64,000 nt of DNA, taken from positions 50,127 through 114,126 of the forward strand of contig BPIQ01000005.1 of NCBI GenBank assembly GCA_026004195.1. The letters are read 5' to 3'. The notes beneath the pieces are model-generated. The model had not been told where the DNA came from. It did not search any database and saw only the letters and a program-made list of their open reading frames with translations. This document shows, piece by piece, positions 1-8,765 of the stretch; position 1 is the first letter of the stretch, and every line of letters starts with the position of its first letter. Source of the DNA: Candidatus Binatia bacterium (lineage in GTDB: Bacteria > Desulfobacterota > Binatia > HRBIN30 > BPIQ01). The position numbers and the translations under genes were made by a program.

Positions 1-10
1 ACATGCGATG

Positions 11-40
11 GGAGGGCCACGATCGGAGCGCGTCCCTCCG
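11..40. repeat. degenerate palindrome of the 20-nt hairpin family
   Basis: The stretch starts with GGAGGGCCACG, the left half of the class A hairpin, and ends with GAGCGCGTCCCTCCG, the right half of the class C hairpin. It looks like a recombined or decayed copy of the repeat family found in full at 13.9, 33.8, 40.7, 46.7 and 50.2 kb. It lies about 70 bases upstream of sufT and probably marks the 3' end of a gene outside the window. Confidence 0.5.
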
Positions 41-111
41 TGCCGGACGGGGCACGTGCCGTTTACCCACACGCCGACCTCTGGTAGACGTTTTCGAGAG
101 GAGCGAGAGTC

Positions 112-663
112 ATGCGCTACGAGGAAGTCGTGCTCCAGCGGGATTGCGAAGCCGTCGTGATTCCCTATGGTGACCCCGTGGTCCTGCCTGCCGGGACCGA
201 GGTGGTCATCATGCAGTCCCTCGGGGACAGCTTCACCGTACAGGTCCCCACGATGGGTGGTCTCTACCGGATCGGCGGAAAGGACGCGGACGCTCTCGGC
301 AAAACGCCGACCCCCACGAAGACCGAAGGCGCCGCCGAGCCTGCCGGCCCGGTGGACGAAAAGCAGATCTGGGACGCCCTCCGCAACGTGTACGATCCGG
401 AAATCCCCGTGAACATCGTCGAGCTGGGTCTCGTCTACGAGCTCCGCACGGAACCCCATCCGGAAGGCGGCACGAAGGTCTACGTGAAAATGACGCTCAC
501 CGCGCCCGGCTGCGGGATGGGGGAATTCATCGCGGCGGACGCGAAGCGCCGTATCGAAGCGATCCCGGGCGTGAAGGAAGCCGAGGTCGAGCTCGTGTTC
601 GATCCGCCCTGGAGTCAGGACATGATGTCCGAAGCCGCCAAACTCGAACTCGGCCTCCTCTGA
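112..663 (+). CDS. sufT: SufT-type iron-sulfur cluster assembly protein (DUF59/MIP18 family)
   Basis: 183 residues, the usual length of the long SufT form. An N-terminal beta-rich segment (1-65) precedes a linker of Pro, Ala and Lys and then the MIP18/DUF59 domain (about 83-183). Family hallmarks are visible: DPEIPVNIVELGLVY at about 95-109 and the LTAPGCGMG motif with its conserved cysteine near 135. SufT proteins help mature Fe-S proteins in the cytoplasm and normally sit next to suf genes; none is in view here because the window begins 111 bases upstream. The ATG is preceded by GAGAGGAG. The downstream membrane protein starts 3 bases after the stop, so the two are probably co-transcribed, though no functional link is obvious. 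Confidence 0.93.
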   Translation: MRYEEVVLQRDCEAVVIPYGDPVVLPAGTEVVIMQSLGDSFTVQVPTMGGLYRIGGKDADALGKTPTPTKTEGAAEPAGPVDEKQIWDALRNVYDPEIPVNIVELGLVYELRTEPHPEGGTKVYVKMTLTAPGCGMGEFIAADAKRRIEAIPGVKEAEVELVFDPPWSQDMMSEAAKLELGLL

Positions 664-665
664 GC

Positions 666-2219
666 TTGTCGCGCCCCCTGCGGGACCGAGAAGAGGCGCA
701 ATCCCTTCTCGCGCGGCTGCGCGATCGGCTCGAACGCCCCGTCCCGGCACTCCCCCTCGAGCTCTTCCGAATCGCGTCGGGGGTCCTCGGCGTCGCGTAC
801 TTCCTGCGCCTTCTCTCGGAATTCCCTTCCTTCGGCGCCTCGGACGGCTTTCTCGACCACCGCCTTCTCGAGCGCATGTATCCGTTCACGCGGCTCTCGC
901 TTTTCCACTCGTTCCTGCCGGACTCCTTGTTCGTCGCGGCGCTGGCCCTCGGAGCCGTAGCTTCGTTCCTTCTCGCGCTCGGCTGGCACGCGAGAGCCTG
1001 CGCCTTTCTCGCCTTCGCCGTCGCGGTCTCCGAGTACCGCTGGCACTTCCCCGTGATGTACGTCGACGACGCGCTCATGCACCTCCTCTTCTTCTGGCTC
1101 GCCCTCCTCCCGGTGGGACGCGCGTTCGGGGTATCGCACTGGCTGCGGCAAGGCCGAGCATCGTGGACCTCCGCCGTCGAGGCTACGGTCCCGGGAGGAG
1201 TCCTCCGGTGTTTTCTCGCCAACGTGTGCCTCCTCTACCTGGTCGCGGGGCTCTGGAAGCTCGAAAGCCCGTTCTGGCAAGAAGGTTTCGCTCTCTACGC
1301 GATCTTCCGGCTTCCGATCGCCCGGTTCCCGGACTTCTGGACGCCCGAGCACCTCCGCCTCCTCGAACCGCTGACACACGCAGCACTCTGGAGCGAGGTC
1401 GCGATCCCGATTCTCCTTCTCCTGCCCCGAGGCTCCGGCCTCAAGTGGCTCGGGCTCTTCTTGCAAGCTGCATTTCACCTCGGGATCGTCTTCGCCTTGC
1501 GGATCCCCTTTGCCAACCTGGCCTGCCTCGCCACGGCTCTCCTCTTCTTTCGCGAGGAGATCGCGGGGTTCTTCGGACGAAAGGTCGCTCCCGGGAGACC
1601 GCCGGCGCGGCTCCTTCCGACGACCGGGGTGGCGCTCGGCTTTCTCGCCCTCCTTTCGGTCGCCATGACCCGCCGGCTCGAGCCCGTGAACGTCTTCGCG
1701 CACGAGGCCGTGGTGACCCTCTGGGTGCTGGGATTCGCCCAGGACTACCAGCTCTTCAACTGGATCGACAAAAAGAATTTCTACGGGCGAAACGTCGTGT
1801 GGAGCTTCGACGGCCGGCGCTTGCGCCGCATCCCGGAGGACGTCTTCCCCGGTGGTCTCAGGGGCGCTCTCCTCCAGGCGCACCTTCACGACGTCCGCTG
1901 GCTCCGCGTTCCCGCGGAGTACCGGCAAGATTTCAAAAAGAGCATCCTCCAGAGAGTCGCGCGCCGGTTCTGCCGCGGGCATCCCGGGGAGCGTCACGCC
2001 GCCGTCTGGGCCGCGGTGCAGAGAATCACGCCGGAGAACGCGGACCTTTCCCGGCCCGAGCCACGGCTCGTCGTGGAATTCCTCTGCACCCCGGGAGGAC
2101 CCGTCCTCTGCGAGACCCTTGCGAGCACGTTCCGCTCCGAGCGGTGCGGCCCTCCCCTCGTCACAGCCGAAGAGGCTTTCGCCCCCCGGAAGGCGTCACT
2201 CGTAACCGAGCATCCGTAA
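666..2219 (+). CDS. HTTM / vitamin K-dependent gamma-carboxylase-like integral membrane protein
   Basis: 517 residues with a TTG start immediately after sufT. The first 360 residues form several hydrophobic helices separated by short loops. The early pattern LELFRIASGVLGVAYFLRL and the later HFPVMYVDDALMHLLFFWL match the HTTM domain, which is shared with vitamin K-dependent gamma-glutamyl carboxylases. Bacterial members are common and mostly uncharacterised; carboxylase activity cannot be claimed. The last 150 residues are soluble and include a YQLFNWIDKKNFYGRNVVW segment typical of the longer bacterial HTTM proteins. The 3' end overlaps the convergent sulfatase-fold gene by 24 bases. Confidence 0.78.
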   Translation: MSRPLRDREEAQSLLARLRDRLERPVPALPLELFRIASGVLGVAYFLRLLSEFPSFGASDGFLDHRLLERMYPFTRLSLFHSFLPDSLFVAALALGAVASFLLALGWHARACAFLAFAVAVSEYRWHFPVMYVDDALMHLLFFWLALLPVGRAFGVSHWLRQGRASWTSAVEATVPGGVLRCFLANVCLLYLVAGLWKLESPFWQEGFALYAIFRLPIARFPDFWTPEHLRLLEPLTHAALWSEVAIPILLLLPRGSGLKWLGLFLQAAFHLGIVFALRIPFANLACLATALLFFREEIAGFFGRKVAPGRPPARLLPTTGVALGFLALLSVAMTRRLEPVNVFAHEAVVTLWVLGFAQDYQLFNWIDKKNFYGRNVVWSFDGRRLRRIPEDVFPGGLRGALLQAHLHDVRWLRVPAEYRQDFKKSILQRVARRFCRGHPGERHAAVWAAVQRITPENADLSRPEPRLVVEFLCTPGGPVLCETLASTFRSERCGPPLVTAEEAFAPRKASLVTEHP

Positions 2220-3707
2220 CCGTTCGTGGATCGAGGGGTCGATCTGCCCCGTGACCGATTCGCCGAGCTCCCGGGCGATCGCCACCTGCTCTTTTTCCCA
2301 GCGGAGCAGCGCCGCCTCGAGCTCGGGGAACGGAGGCAGCGGGTTCTTCTCGCCGGGATCTTTCTCCAGGTCGAAGCTTACGACCCGGCCCGCCTGGTCC
2401 AGGATCTTTTTCTGTCCCCGCCACCCTGCCCTTTGCCGGCACGAGCCCCAGTCTCCCCGGCAAGCATCCACCTCCGCAAAAAGATCTCGCGAGGGAACCC
2501 CCTTGCTCGCGTCGACCCCCTTCATGGCGGGCGGAACGGGAAGCCCCGCGGCCCGGAGGATGGTCGGAGCGAAATCGAGGAGACTCGCCGGACCACCGAT
2601 CCGACCCCTGGGGCGACCCCGGGGGTAGCGCACGATCCACGGGACCCGGACGGCTTCCTCGAAAAGCGAGAAGCCGTGGCCGAAGGTGCCGTGATCCCAG
2701 AGCTCTTCGCCGTGATCGGCGACGACGGTGACGACGGCGTTCTCGTAGAGTCCCTTTTCCCGGAGCCAGCCGAGAAACGCGCCGAACGCCCGATCCCACG
2801 CGTAGATGGTTTCGTCGTACGCGTGGACGAAGTCCCGCAAGTGGCGGGCCTGCTTCCACCTCTCCTCGCGAAACGGCGCGGGCTCGAGCCAGTTCTTGCG
2901 CGCTTCGGCCTCTTTTTCGGTAAAGGGGCGATCCGGTACGAAGTCGAGCGGCCCGAGCACCGCCGGGTCGACCCGGGGCGCGTACCAGGGAAGGTGCGTT
3001 TCCATGTAGTGGAGGTAGACGAAAAGAGGGCGGTCGCGCGTGCCGGGACCGGCCTGCTGCTTTTCGATTTGCGCTCGCGCCCGCTCGTTGAGCCGCTCGG
3101 CCGTCACGGGCCCCAGGACCTCGTAGACGACGAACCCGCGTTCGAGCCGCGTTTTCTGTTCGAGCTTGAGCCAGTCGTTGGCGCTGATGGAAATCGTGTA
3201 GTAGTCGGCCGCGAGGAAAAGCTCGGCCAGCGTGACGGCACCAGCTCGGAGGCTCCGCACCCACCGCTGGCCGTTGTTCGCCCGCAGGCCGTGGGCCGTG
3301 GGGTACTGGCTCGTAAAGAGCGTCCCCACGGCGGGAAGCGTCCAGCTCGAAACCGAACGGACGTCGGTGAAAACGAGGCTTTCCTGCGCGAGGGCGTCGA
3401 GGTTTTCCGAGGTCTTCCGGGGATAGCCATAAGCTCCCAGGTGGTCGGGCCGCAGGGCGTCGACAAGGAAGATAAAAACGTGGGGCGGCTTTTCCGCAGC
3501 GTACGCCGGGCGGGTGCAGAAAAGCCCGAGGGCGAAAAGAGAAAAGCCGGCCAGCAGGCAAAGAGCGATGCGGCGTCCCCCGCCGCGCAGAAAAGAAAAG
3601 AAGCACCCGAACCCGCGGGTCCTCCCCGGAAGGCAAGCCGAGCGGAACCCGAGCCCCCCGACCCCTCGACGCACGTCGCGTCTCCTGACAAACTCTAGCG
3701 CCGTCAT
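2196..3707 (-). CDS. sulfatase/alkaline-phosphatase-fold membrane-anchored hydrolase with Thr at the nucleophile position
   Basis: 503 residues from ATG at 3707. A hydrophobic segment at about 46-70 ending in Ala-Tyr-Ala-Ala looks like a signal peptide or anchor, so translation may begin later than the ATG chosen. The fold is shown by LVDALRPDHLGAYGY (81-95), the metal-binding aspartate region, and by VVADHGEELWDHG farther on. The formylglycine signature C/S-x-P-x-R of true sulfatases is absent; the equivalent site reads SWTLPAV with Thr123. Thr is the nucleophile in related phosphoethanolamine transferases and LtaS, so a phospho-transfer or phosphodiesterase role is possible. A paralogue with the same change lies at 29139-30551. 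Confidence 0.85.
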   Translation of the reverse strand: MTALEFVRRRDVRRGVGGLGFRSACLPGRTRGFGCFFSFLRGGGRRIALCLLAGFSLFALGLFCTRPAYAAEKPPHVFIFLVDALRPDHLGAYGYPRKTSENLDALAQESLVFTDVRSVSSWTLPAVGTLFTSQYPTAHGLRANNGQRWVRSLRAGAVTLAELFLAADYYTISISANDWLKLEQKTRLERGFVVYEVLGPVTAERLNERARAQIEKQQAGPGTRDRPLFVYLHYMETHLPWYAPRVDPAVLGPLDFVPDRPFTEKEAEARKNWLEPAPFREERWKQARHLRDFVHAYDETIYAWDRAFGAFLGWLREKGLYENAVVTVVADHGEELWDHGTFGHGFSLFEEAVRVPWIVRYPRGRPRGRIGGPASLLDFAPTILRAAGLPVPPAMKGVDASKGVPSRDLFAEVDACRGDWGSCRQRAGWRGQKKILDQAGRVVSFDLEKDPGEKNPLPPFPELEAALLRWEKEQVAIARELGESVTGQIDPSIHERLRMLGYE

Positions 3708-3725
3708 CGGCGTAGTTGAACCGCA

Positions 3726-4037
3726 GTGACGAGAAAACGTCAACTTCGGAGCGTTCTCCTCACGCTCGCGATCCTCGTGCCGATCGCGTTCGTCGTGGTG
3801 TACTCGAGCCTCCGGGTAGCCGTCGTCGAGTGCGAGGTTTGCGTCGAGTTCGGAGGGCGCGAGTCGTGCCGCAAGGTCAAGGCGCAAAACCGCGAGGAGG
3901 CCCTGCGGAGCGCCATCGACAACGCATGCGCCGCGCTCGCGAGCGGGATGAACGAAACGCTCCGGTGCACCCGGACCGTACCGAAACTTCAGTCCTGCCG
4001 CGCGGTCGACGCCTCCGGGGAGAACGTGCCCTCCTGA
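3726..4037 (+). CDS. small membrane-anchored cysteine-containing protein, function unknown
   Basis: 103 residues from GTG at 3726. A basic start (MTRKRQLR) is followed by one membrane helix (about 9-27) and a soluble part with five cysteines, including CEVCVEFGG near 36 and later cysteines at about 48, 67, 80 and 89. The paired cysteines suggest disulfides or metal binding outside the membrane. It is divergent from the sulfatase-fold gene and overlaps the 3' end of the convergent thioesterase gene by 49 bases. I do not recognise a named family; the clean start, membrane segment and regular composition are the reasons to accept it as a gene. Confidence 0.6.
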   Translation: MTRKRQLRSVLLTLAILVPIAFVVVYSSLRVAVVECEVCVEFGGRESCRKVKAQNREEALRSAIDNACAALASGMNETLRCTRTVPKLQSCRAVDASGENVPS

Positions 4038-4444
4038 GCGAAAAAGCGTCCCCTCGCTCGTGTCCGTTCCACGCCGTCGGCGGCCGTCTCGATCCAACCT
4101 TCGAGGAGGGCGCTTCTCCCGCGCACTTCGGCGACACGCCCCCGGATCCGAAGCCGCGTCCCGGACGGGGTGGGCACCAGGTAACGGATCGTGAGCTCTC
4201 CGGTCAAAACCGGTTTGCCGAGCTTCGCGTAAGCCGTCATGCAGAGCACCTCGTCGAGCAGCGTGGCCTGGATTCCCCCGTGGACGACGCCGGGCGCTCC
4301 CTCGAGTTCGGGGGGCGCCACGTACTCCGCTTCGACGCCTTCGGCCGTCTCGAAAAACGAAAGCTTGAGGCCCACGGGGTTCGCCGGGCCGCACCCGAAA
4401 CAGCGGTTCTCGCCTTCCTCGGTGAAAAGGACCGGCCGCCGCAT
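3989..4444 (-). CDS. PaaI-type hotdog thioesterase
   Basis: 151 residues, the normal size of single-domain 4HBT/PaaI thioesterases, which hydrolyse acyl-CoA thioesters in the cytoplasm. An N-terminal CFGCGPANPVGLKL motif (about 15-28) is typical of this branch, followed by the hotdog helix GAPGVVHGGIQATLLDEV (49-66), where the His-Gly-Gly turn and the acidic residue form the active site. The ATG at 4444 is 20 bases downstream of the SDR stop, so both genes are likely one transcription unit. The substrate cannot be read from sequence. Confidence 0.87.
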   Translation of the reverse strand: MRRPVLFTEEGENRCFGCGPANPVGLKLSFFETAEGVEAEYVAPPELEGAPGVVHGGIQATLLDEVLCMTAYAKLGKPVLTGELTIRYLVPTPSGTRLRIRGRVAEVRGRSALLEGWIETAADGVERTRARGRFFAQEGTFSPEASTARQD

Positions 4445-4464
4445 GCCCGCGCCCGCCTCTTTTT

Positions 4465-5337
4465 TTATCCGCCGATGCCTTTCCACTTCGGTTCGCGTCC
4501 CGTCGTCCCGAAGTCCATGCCGACGGCCTGGAAGGCGGCTTCTCCCTGCCCCAGAGCCTGGATGGAACGCGAGCCTGCGGCCGTGAGCCCGCCGTCGGCC
4601 ACGATGGCTGCCCCCGTGACGAAGCGAGATTCGTCCGAAGCGAGAAAAAGGGCAACGGCCGCGATGTCCTCGGGCATGCCGGCTTCGGGCCATGGCTGGA
4701 GCTTCTCGAGGAGCCCGCGAACGGCATCGGGACTTCCGCGGTGGATCAGCGGCGTGAGAATTCCCCCGGGGCAAATGGCGTTCACGCGGATGCGGTGGGG
4801 CGCGAGCTCGACGGCCACGGCTCGCGTCAGGTTGACGACGGCCGCCTTGGCGGCCGAGTAGGCCTGCGGTCCGTCTCCCCCGGAGAGTCCCGCCACCGAA
4901 GCCGTGTTGATGAGAGACCCACCCTGCCCCTGTGCCTTGAGCGCGCGAGCACCGTGCTTGAGGCCGAGAAAGACGCCGCGGACGAGCACGGCGAACGTGG
5001 CGTCCCAGTCTTCCACCTCGATGTGCGTGATCGGGCCGAAAGCGCCGGCGATCCCGGCGTTGTTGAACACACAGTCGAGCCGCCCGAACTCGCGCGTCGC
5101 GAACTCGACGGCCCCTTCCACGTCCGCTTCCTCCGCGACGTCTCCCCGCAAAAACCGCACCCGCTCTGCGTGCCCGGCCTCGCGCGCACGACCGAGGACT
5201 TCTTGGGCGGCGGCTGCGTTCAGGTCGAACATCACGACACGTGCCCCTTCTTCGAGAAACCTGAGCGTCGTAGCCCGTCCGATTCCGTTTGCCGCACCGG
5301 TGATCAGTGCTACCTTTCCTTCGAGTCGTCCTGCCAT
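4465..5337 (-). CDS. short-chain dehydrogenase/reductase (classical SDR)
   Basis: 290 residues from ATG at 5337, chosen because AAAGGA lies at the right distance upstream. The NAD(P)-binding motif TGAANGIG is at about 12-19, NNAG near 88, and the catalytic Ser plus YSAAK at about 145-162. The C-terminal DGG before a 35-residue tail is typical of glucose-1-dehydrogenase/FabG-like SDRs. The tail of about 30 residues after the fold is longer than usual. It is upstream of and probably co-transcribed with the thioesterase; the MFS gene diverges from it across 71 bases, which must hold both promoters. Confidence 0.9.
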   Translation of the reverse strand: MAGRLEGKVALITGAANGIGRATTLRFLEEGARVVMFDLNAAAAQEVLGRAREAGHAERVRFLRGDVAEEADVEGAVEFATREFGRLDCVFNNAGIAGAFGPITHIEVEDWDATFAVLVRGVFLGLKHGARALKAQGQGGSLINTASVAGLSGGDGPQAYSAAKAAVVNLTRAVAVELAPHRIRVNAICPGGILTPLIHRGSPDAVRGLLEKLQPWPEAGMPEDIAAVALFLASDESRFVTGAAIVADGGLTAAGSRSIQALGQGEAAFQAVGMDFGTTGREPKWKGIGG

Positions 5338-5408
5338 CGGTTCATTCCTTTCCGTTCGCACGGAGCGGAGAGAGTTCGCCTCCCAGGGCAGGCGTCTTGG
5401 ATTTCCCG

Positions 5409-6590
5409 GTGAGAGCTCTCGTCCACCTTTCCACGTACTGGTTCTTTCTCTTCGCCGCCATGGGCGTCTTTTTCCCTTACTACAGCCTCTACCTACGCGA
5501 AACCGCGGGGCTCGGCGGCACCCAAATCGGTCTGGTTCTCGCCACGCTGCCTCTGGTGGGCATCGCCACGCAGCCGCTCTGGGGTATCTGGGCGGACCGA
5601 ACGGGGGCGCGGCGCGGTGTCGTCGCGCTTCTGGCGGCAGGGTCCGCCGTGTGCCTCGGCATCCTCTCGCTGGCGCGGGGCTTCTGGGAAATCCTCCTTG
5701 CCACCGGAGCGCTCGCCCTGTTTTTCGCCTCCCTCGTCCCCCTCTCCTACTCTCTCACGCTCGCTTTTCTCGCGGGCCGCGGCCCCCGGGCTTTCGGGTA
5801 CGTGCGCGTCTGGGGAACGGTCGGCTTTCTCCTCCTCGCCGTCGGGTTCCCGCGCTTTTCGGCCGGTCTTTCCCTCTCGACTGCACACGCGGGAAGCTCT
5901 ACCGCACCGGGCCTCGAGGCTCTCTTCTGGGTGGCGGCGGCCCTTCTCGGAGTGGCCTCTTTCGTTGCAACCAGGCTTCCTTCGGTACCCGAGCTTTCTC
6001 TGCGCGCACGGCCAGGCGAGTGGCGGCTTCTTCTCCGCCACCCCGCCATGCGCCGGCTCTTTCTCTTCGTCCTTCTCGCCTATTTCTGCCTCCAGGGTCC
6101 CATGGTCCTGCTCCCCATCTACGTCACCTCCCGCGGAGGCGACATGGCGACGGTCGGTGACCTCTGGCTTCTCATGCTCCTGGTGGAGATTCCGCTGGTT
6201 CTCTTCTCGGGCCTGGGACTCGAACGGATCGGGGCGCGCGGACTCCTCGCCGTCGGGGTGGCGTTCGGCGGTGCGCGGTGGTTCGTCTGTGGGCTCGCGG
6301 AGAGCTGGACCCTCGTCTACGCCGTGCAGCTCTTTCACGGCCTGGTCGTAGCGGGACTTCTTCTCGGAGGACCGCTTTACGTGGAAGCCGTGGCACCCCC
6401 CGAGCTGCGCGCGAGCGGACAGGCGCTCCTCTCGACGGTGGGCGTGAGCCTGGGCGGCATCCTCTCCAACACGACGAGCGGCGTCCTGCTGGACGTCCGC
6501 GGTATCGACCTGCCTTACGTCGCCGGAGGTCTCGGCGCTCTCGTCCTGGGCCTTTCGGCGCGGTTTTTCTTGCCGCGGCCGGAGCGGTAG
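5409..6590 (+). CDS. MFS transporter of the MFS_1-like / NupG-LacY-like type
   Basis: 393 residues with a GTG start at 5409; frame upstream is open, but the hydrophobic first helix begins a few residues after this codon (STYWFFLFAAMGVFFPYY). Twelve membrane segments can be counted. The loop 2-3 signature reads PLWGIWADRTGARRG, the usual MFS G-x-x-x-D-R-x-G-x-R motif. The pattern FFPYYSLYLRE at the first helix is typical of the PF12832 group, whose members include nucleoside and sugar permeases. The substrate is unknown. It diverges from the SDR at 5337. Confidence 0.83.
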   Translation: MRALVHLSTYWFFLFAAMGVFFPYYSLYLRETAGLGGTQIGLVLATLPLVGIATQPLWGIWADRTGARRGVVALLAAGSAVCLGILSLARGFWEILLATGALALFFASLVPLSYSLTLAFLAGRGPRAFGYVRVWGTVGFLLLAVGFPRFSAGLSLSTAHAGSSTAPGLEALFWVAAALLGVASFVATRLPSVPELSLRARPGEWRLLLRHPAMRRLFLFVLLAYFCLQGPMVLLPIYVTSRGGDMATVGDLWLLMLLVEIPLVLFSGLGLERIGARGLLAVGVAFGGARWFVCGLAESWTLVYAVQLFHGLVVAGLLLGGPLYVEAVAPPELRASGQALLSTVGVSLGGILSNTTSGVLLDVRGIDLPYVAGGLGALVLGLSARFFLPRPER

Positions 6591-6804
6591 GACGCCGCCG
6601 GCCTTCGACCTTTTCACTCGTGCCTCGGCGCAACGGCAAGGTGTGATCGCTTCCGTCCGGGGAATCGCCGCTCTCGGAGCCCTCGATCCCGGGCTATGAT
6701 GACAGCAGGCCCCGCGCCGCGGAAAGTGCGGGGAGCGAGCGTTCCGCATCCACCGGCCGACGTGTGAGAGGCCCGGATTCGCCGCTCGAGCCGGGGCGAA
6801 GATC

Positions 6805-7572
6805 TCACGAAATGCCGAGCTTTTTCCGCTGGGCCTCGCGTGCCGCGCGGCTTTCGGGGGCGAGCCAGACAGCGGCCGCCTCCTCGGCTTCTTCGCGCGT
6901 CTCGGCACGGATGCGTTCGAGAGCGTCGCCGACGAGAAGTCGTTTGGCATGCGCGTACGCTTCGCGGGGAAAGCCCGCGAGCCGGGACGCCCGGCGGAGA
7001 ACCGTCGGCTCGAAGACCTCGGGTGGAAAGAGCTCGTCGACGATCCCGAGGCGCGGCGCCTGCGAAGCGGGATAGAGGGCCGCACCCAAGATCGTCTCGC
7101 AGGCACGCGCGTGCGCAAGCCGCAGGCGCACGATCTCGAAAGCTGCCCGCGGAAACGCGGCTCCCACGGCCACCTCGTTGAGCCCCACGCGGTAGTCTCC
7201 CTCGACGCCCAGGCGGTAGTCGCACGCGAGAAAGAGGACGAGACCGCCGGCCACGGCATGCCCGTTGAGCATCCCCACGGTCGGCTTCGGAAACCCGAGG
7301 AGCCGGGCATGGACGTCGCGGTAAACGTCCTGGAGCCGGCGAACGGAAGCTTCGTCGCGCGGGGGAGCCGAGAAGTCGAATCCGCCGCTGAAAAACTTCC
7401 CCGTGCCCGTGAGCACGAGAGCTCGGACTTCCGGCGTCCGCTCCGCCTCCTCGAGCTCGCTCCCGAGCGCCTCGAGCAAAGCCTCGCCGATGGCGTTGGC
7501 CGGAGGAAAGTCGAGACGCAGAACGCGGACGCCGTGCTCCCGAGCTTCCCGCACGATTCGTCCGGACCTCAT
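6805..7572 (-). CDS. enoyl-CoA hydratase/isomerase (crotonase superfamily)
   Basis: 255 residues, full length for the crotonase fold. The oxyanion-hole segments are present: KFFSGGFDF (59-67) and GHAVAGGLVLFLACDYRL (103-120). A glutamate lies at 132 (GLNEV), equivalent to the first catalytic Glu of hydratases; the second is not evident, so isomerase or hydrolase activity on a CoA ester is also possible. The start ATG at 7572 has a purine-rich stretch upstream. It stands alone, convergent with the MFS gene and divergent from the DUF547 gene. The 214 bases between 6591 and 6804 show no gene. Confidence 0.87.
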   Translation of the reverse strand: MRSGRIVREAREHGVRVLRLDFPPANAIGEALLEALGSELEEAERTPEVRALVLTGTGKFFSGGFDFSAPPRDEASVRRLQDVYRDVHARLLGFPKPTVGMLNGHAVAGGLVLFLACDYRLGVEGDYRVGLNEVAVGAAFPRAAFEIVRLRLAHARACETILGAALYPASQAPRLGIVDELFPPEVFEPTVLRRASRLAGFPREAYAHAKRLLVGDALERIRAETREEAEEAAAVWLAPESRAAREAQRKKLGIS

Positions 7573-7800
7573 GGCCGTCTCTTTCTCACGAATGCGGCGG
7601 AAAGGCCACGGGTTCGCCGGGCCATCCCGCGCAGGCGGAAAATCCGGACGAAAAGGCCGGCGCGCCGGCTGGCACAATCGTGCGGAAGCGCTCCCCCCGG
7701 TTCCGCCCCGAACCGACAAGGCTTCGAGAGCTTCGACTTGCCCCCCGCTTCGTGCCCGGGAACCTGCGCGGCACGTTCGGGGTTCGAAACGCACAGAGCC

Positions 7801-8535
7801 GTGCCGAAACTTCGTCCCGGATTCCTTTGCCTTCTTCTCGCTGCCTTCTCCCCGCTGGCAGCGGCTCCTCCGCGTGCGCCTTCGCTCCATGCACCCTGGA
7901 GCCGCCTTCTCGCCCGCTACGTCGACGAAGAGGGACTCGTCGCCTACCGGTCGCTCGAGCGCGAAGCACGGCCAGAGCTCGATGCTTACCTGGACCGTCT
8001 GGCTCGAACGGATCCCGAGACCTTCGATCGCAAAGAGCAGATCGCTTTCTGGATCGACGCCTACAACGCCAACGTCGTCCGCGGGGTTCTCTCCGGGCAG
8101 ACGGCCGAGAGTTTTCTGGCTCGGAAAAGATTCTTTTCCTGGTGGCGATTCCCGGTGGCAGGCAAGGAGCGAACGCTCGACGAAATCGAACACGAGATCT
8201 TGCGCAAGCGCTTTTCGGAACCCAGGGTTCATTTCGCGCTGGTCTGCGCTTCGCGAAGCTGCCCGAAACTCCGGCGTGAGGCCTACGAGGGAGCCAGGCT
8301 CGACGAACAGCTGGACGATCAGGTCCGAAGTTTTCTCCTCGACCCGGAACGCAATGTGCTCGAACCAGGACGGCTGCGCCTCTCCTCGATCTTCCGGTGG
8401 TTCGCCGAAGACTTCGAGAAAAGCGGAGGTCTCCTGCCCTTCCTGCGCCGATACGTGGACATACCCGGCGAGCCCGCAATCGAGTACCTTCCTTACGACT
8501 GGAGTCTCAACGCCCAGCCCGGCGAGCGCCCTTGA
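7801..8535 (+). CDS. secreted DUF547 protein
   Basis: 244 residues from GTG at 7801, selected because it places a signal peptide at the N-terminus (GFLCLLLAAFSPLAAA). The body carries the DUF547 features: an IAFWIDAYNANVV segment near 82-95, a basic RKRFFSW stretch, and HFALVCASRSCPKLRREAY with the paired cysteines near 146-152. DUF547 proteins are periplasmic or extracellular in many Gram-negatives and have no settled function; a papain/transglutaminase-like fold has been proposed for the group. A class C palindrome sits 12 bases after the stop. Confidence 0.85.
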   Translation: MPKLRPGFLCLLLAAFSPLAAAPPRAPSLHAPWSRLLARYVDEEGLVAYRSLEREARPELDAYLDRLARTDPETFDRKEQIAFWIDAYNANVVRGVLSGQTAESFLARKRFFSWWRFPVAGKERTLDEIEHEILRKRFSEPRVHFALVCASRSCPKLRREAYEGARLDEQLDDQVRSFLLDPERNVLEPGRLRLSSIFRWFAEDFEKSGGLLPFLRRYVDIPGEPAIEYLPYDWSLNAQPGERP

Positions 8536-8547
8536 ACGCCCCCGGAG

Positions 8548-8567
8548 GGACGCGCTCCGTCGCGTCC
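8548..8567. repeat. class C palindrome, single copy
   Basis: A perfect GGACGCG-CTCCGT-CGCGTCC hairpin preceded by CCGGAG, just downstream of the DUF547 stop. The remaining 200 bases before the MFS gene contain shorter echoes of the same words (GTCCGTCGCGTC, GGTCGCGTCCGG) but no full second copy. Confidence 0.85.
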
Positions 8568-8765
8568 GGCGGGGGCGGTACGAACGTGTCCGTCGCGTCT
8601 ACAGTGGCGGGCGGCGTTCCATCGACGACACGGACCCGGTCGCGTCCGGGGTTTTCCCACGATCGCACAAAGCGAGGTGCGAGAGACGGGGATCCTTGCT
8701 ACGGTTCGGCGTGACGTGAGCGACGAATTCTCCGGTCCCATCTCCGGCTTCCCCGAGGTCGAGCC

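Noticed and set aside
7660..7700. Possible sigma-54 promoter (TGGCACAATCGTGC) before the DUF547 gene
   Set aside because: GG and GC are separated by 9 instead of 10 bases, and the downstream distance to the start is not convincing.
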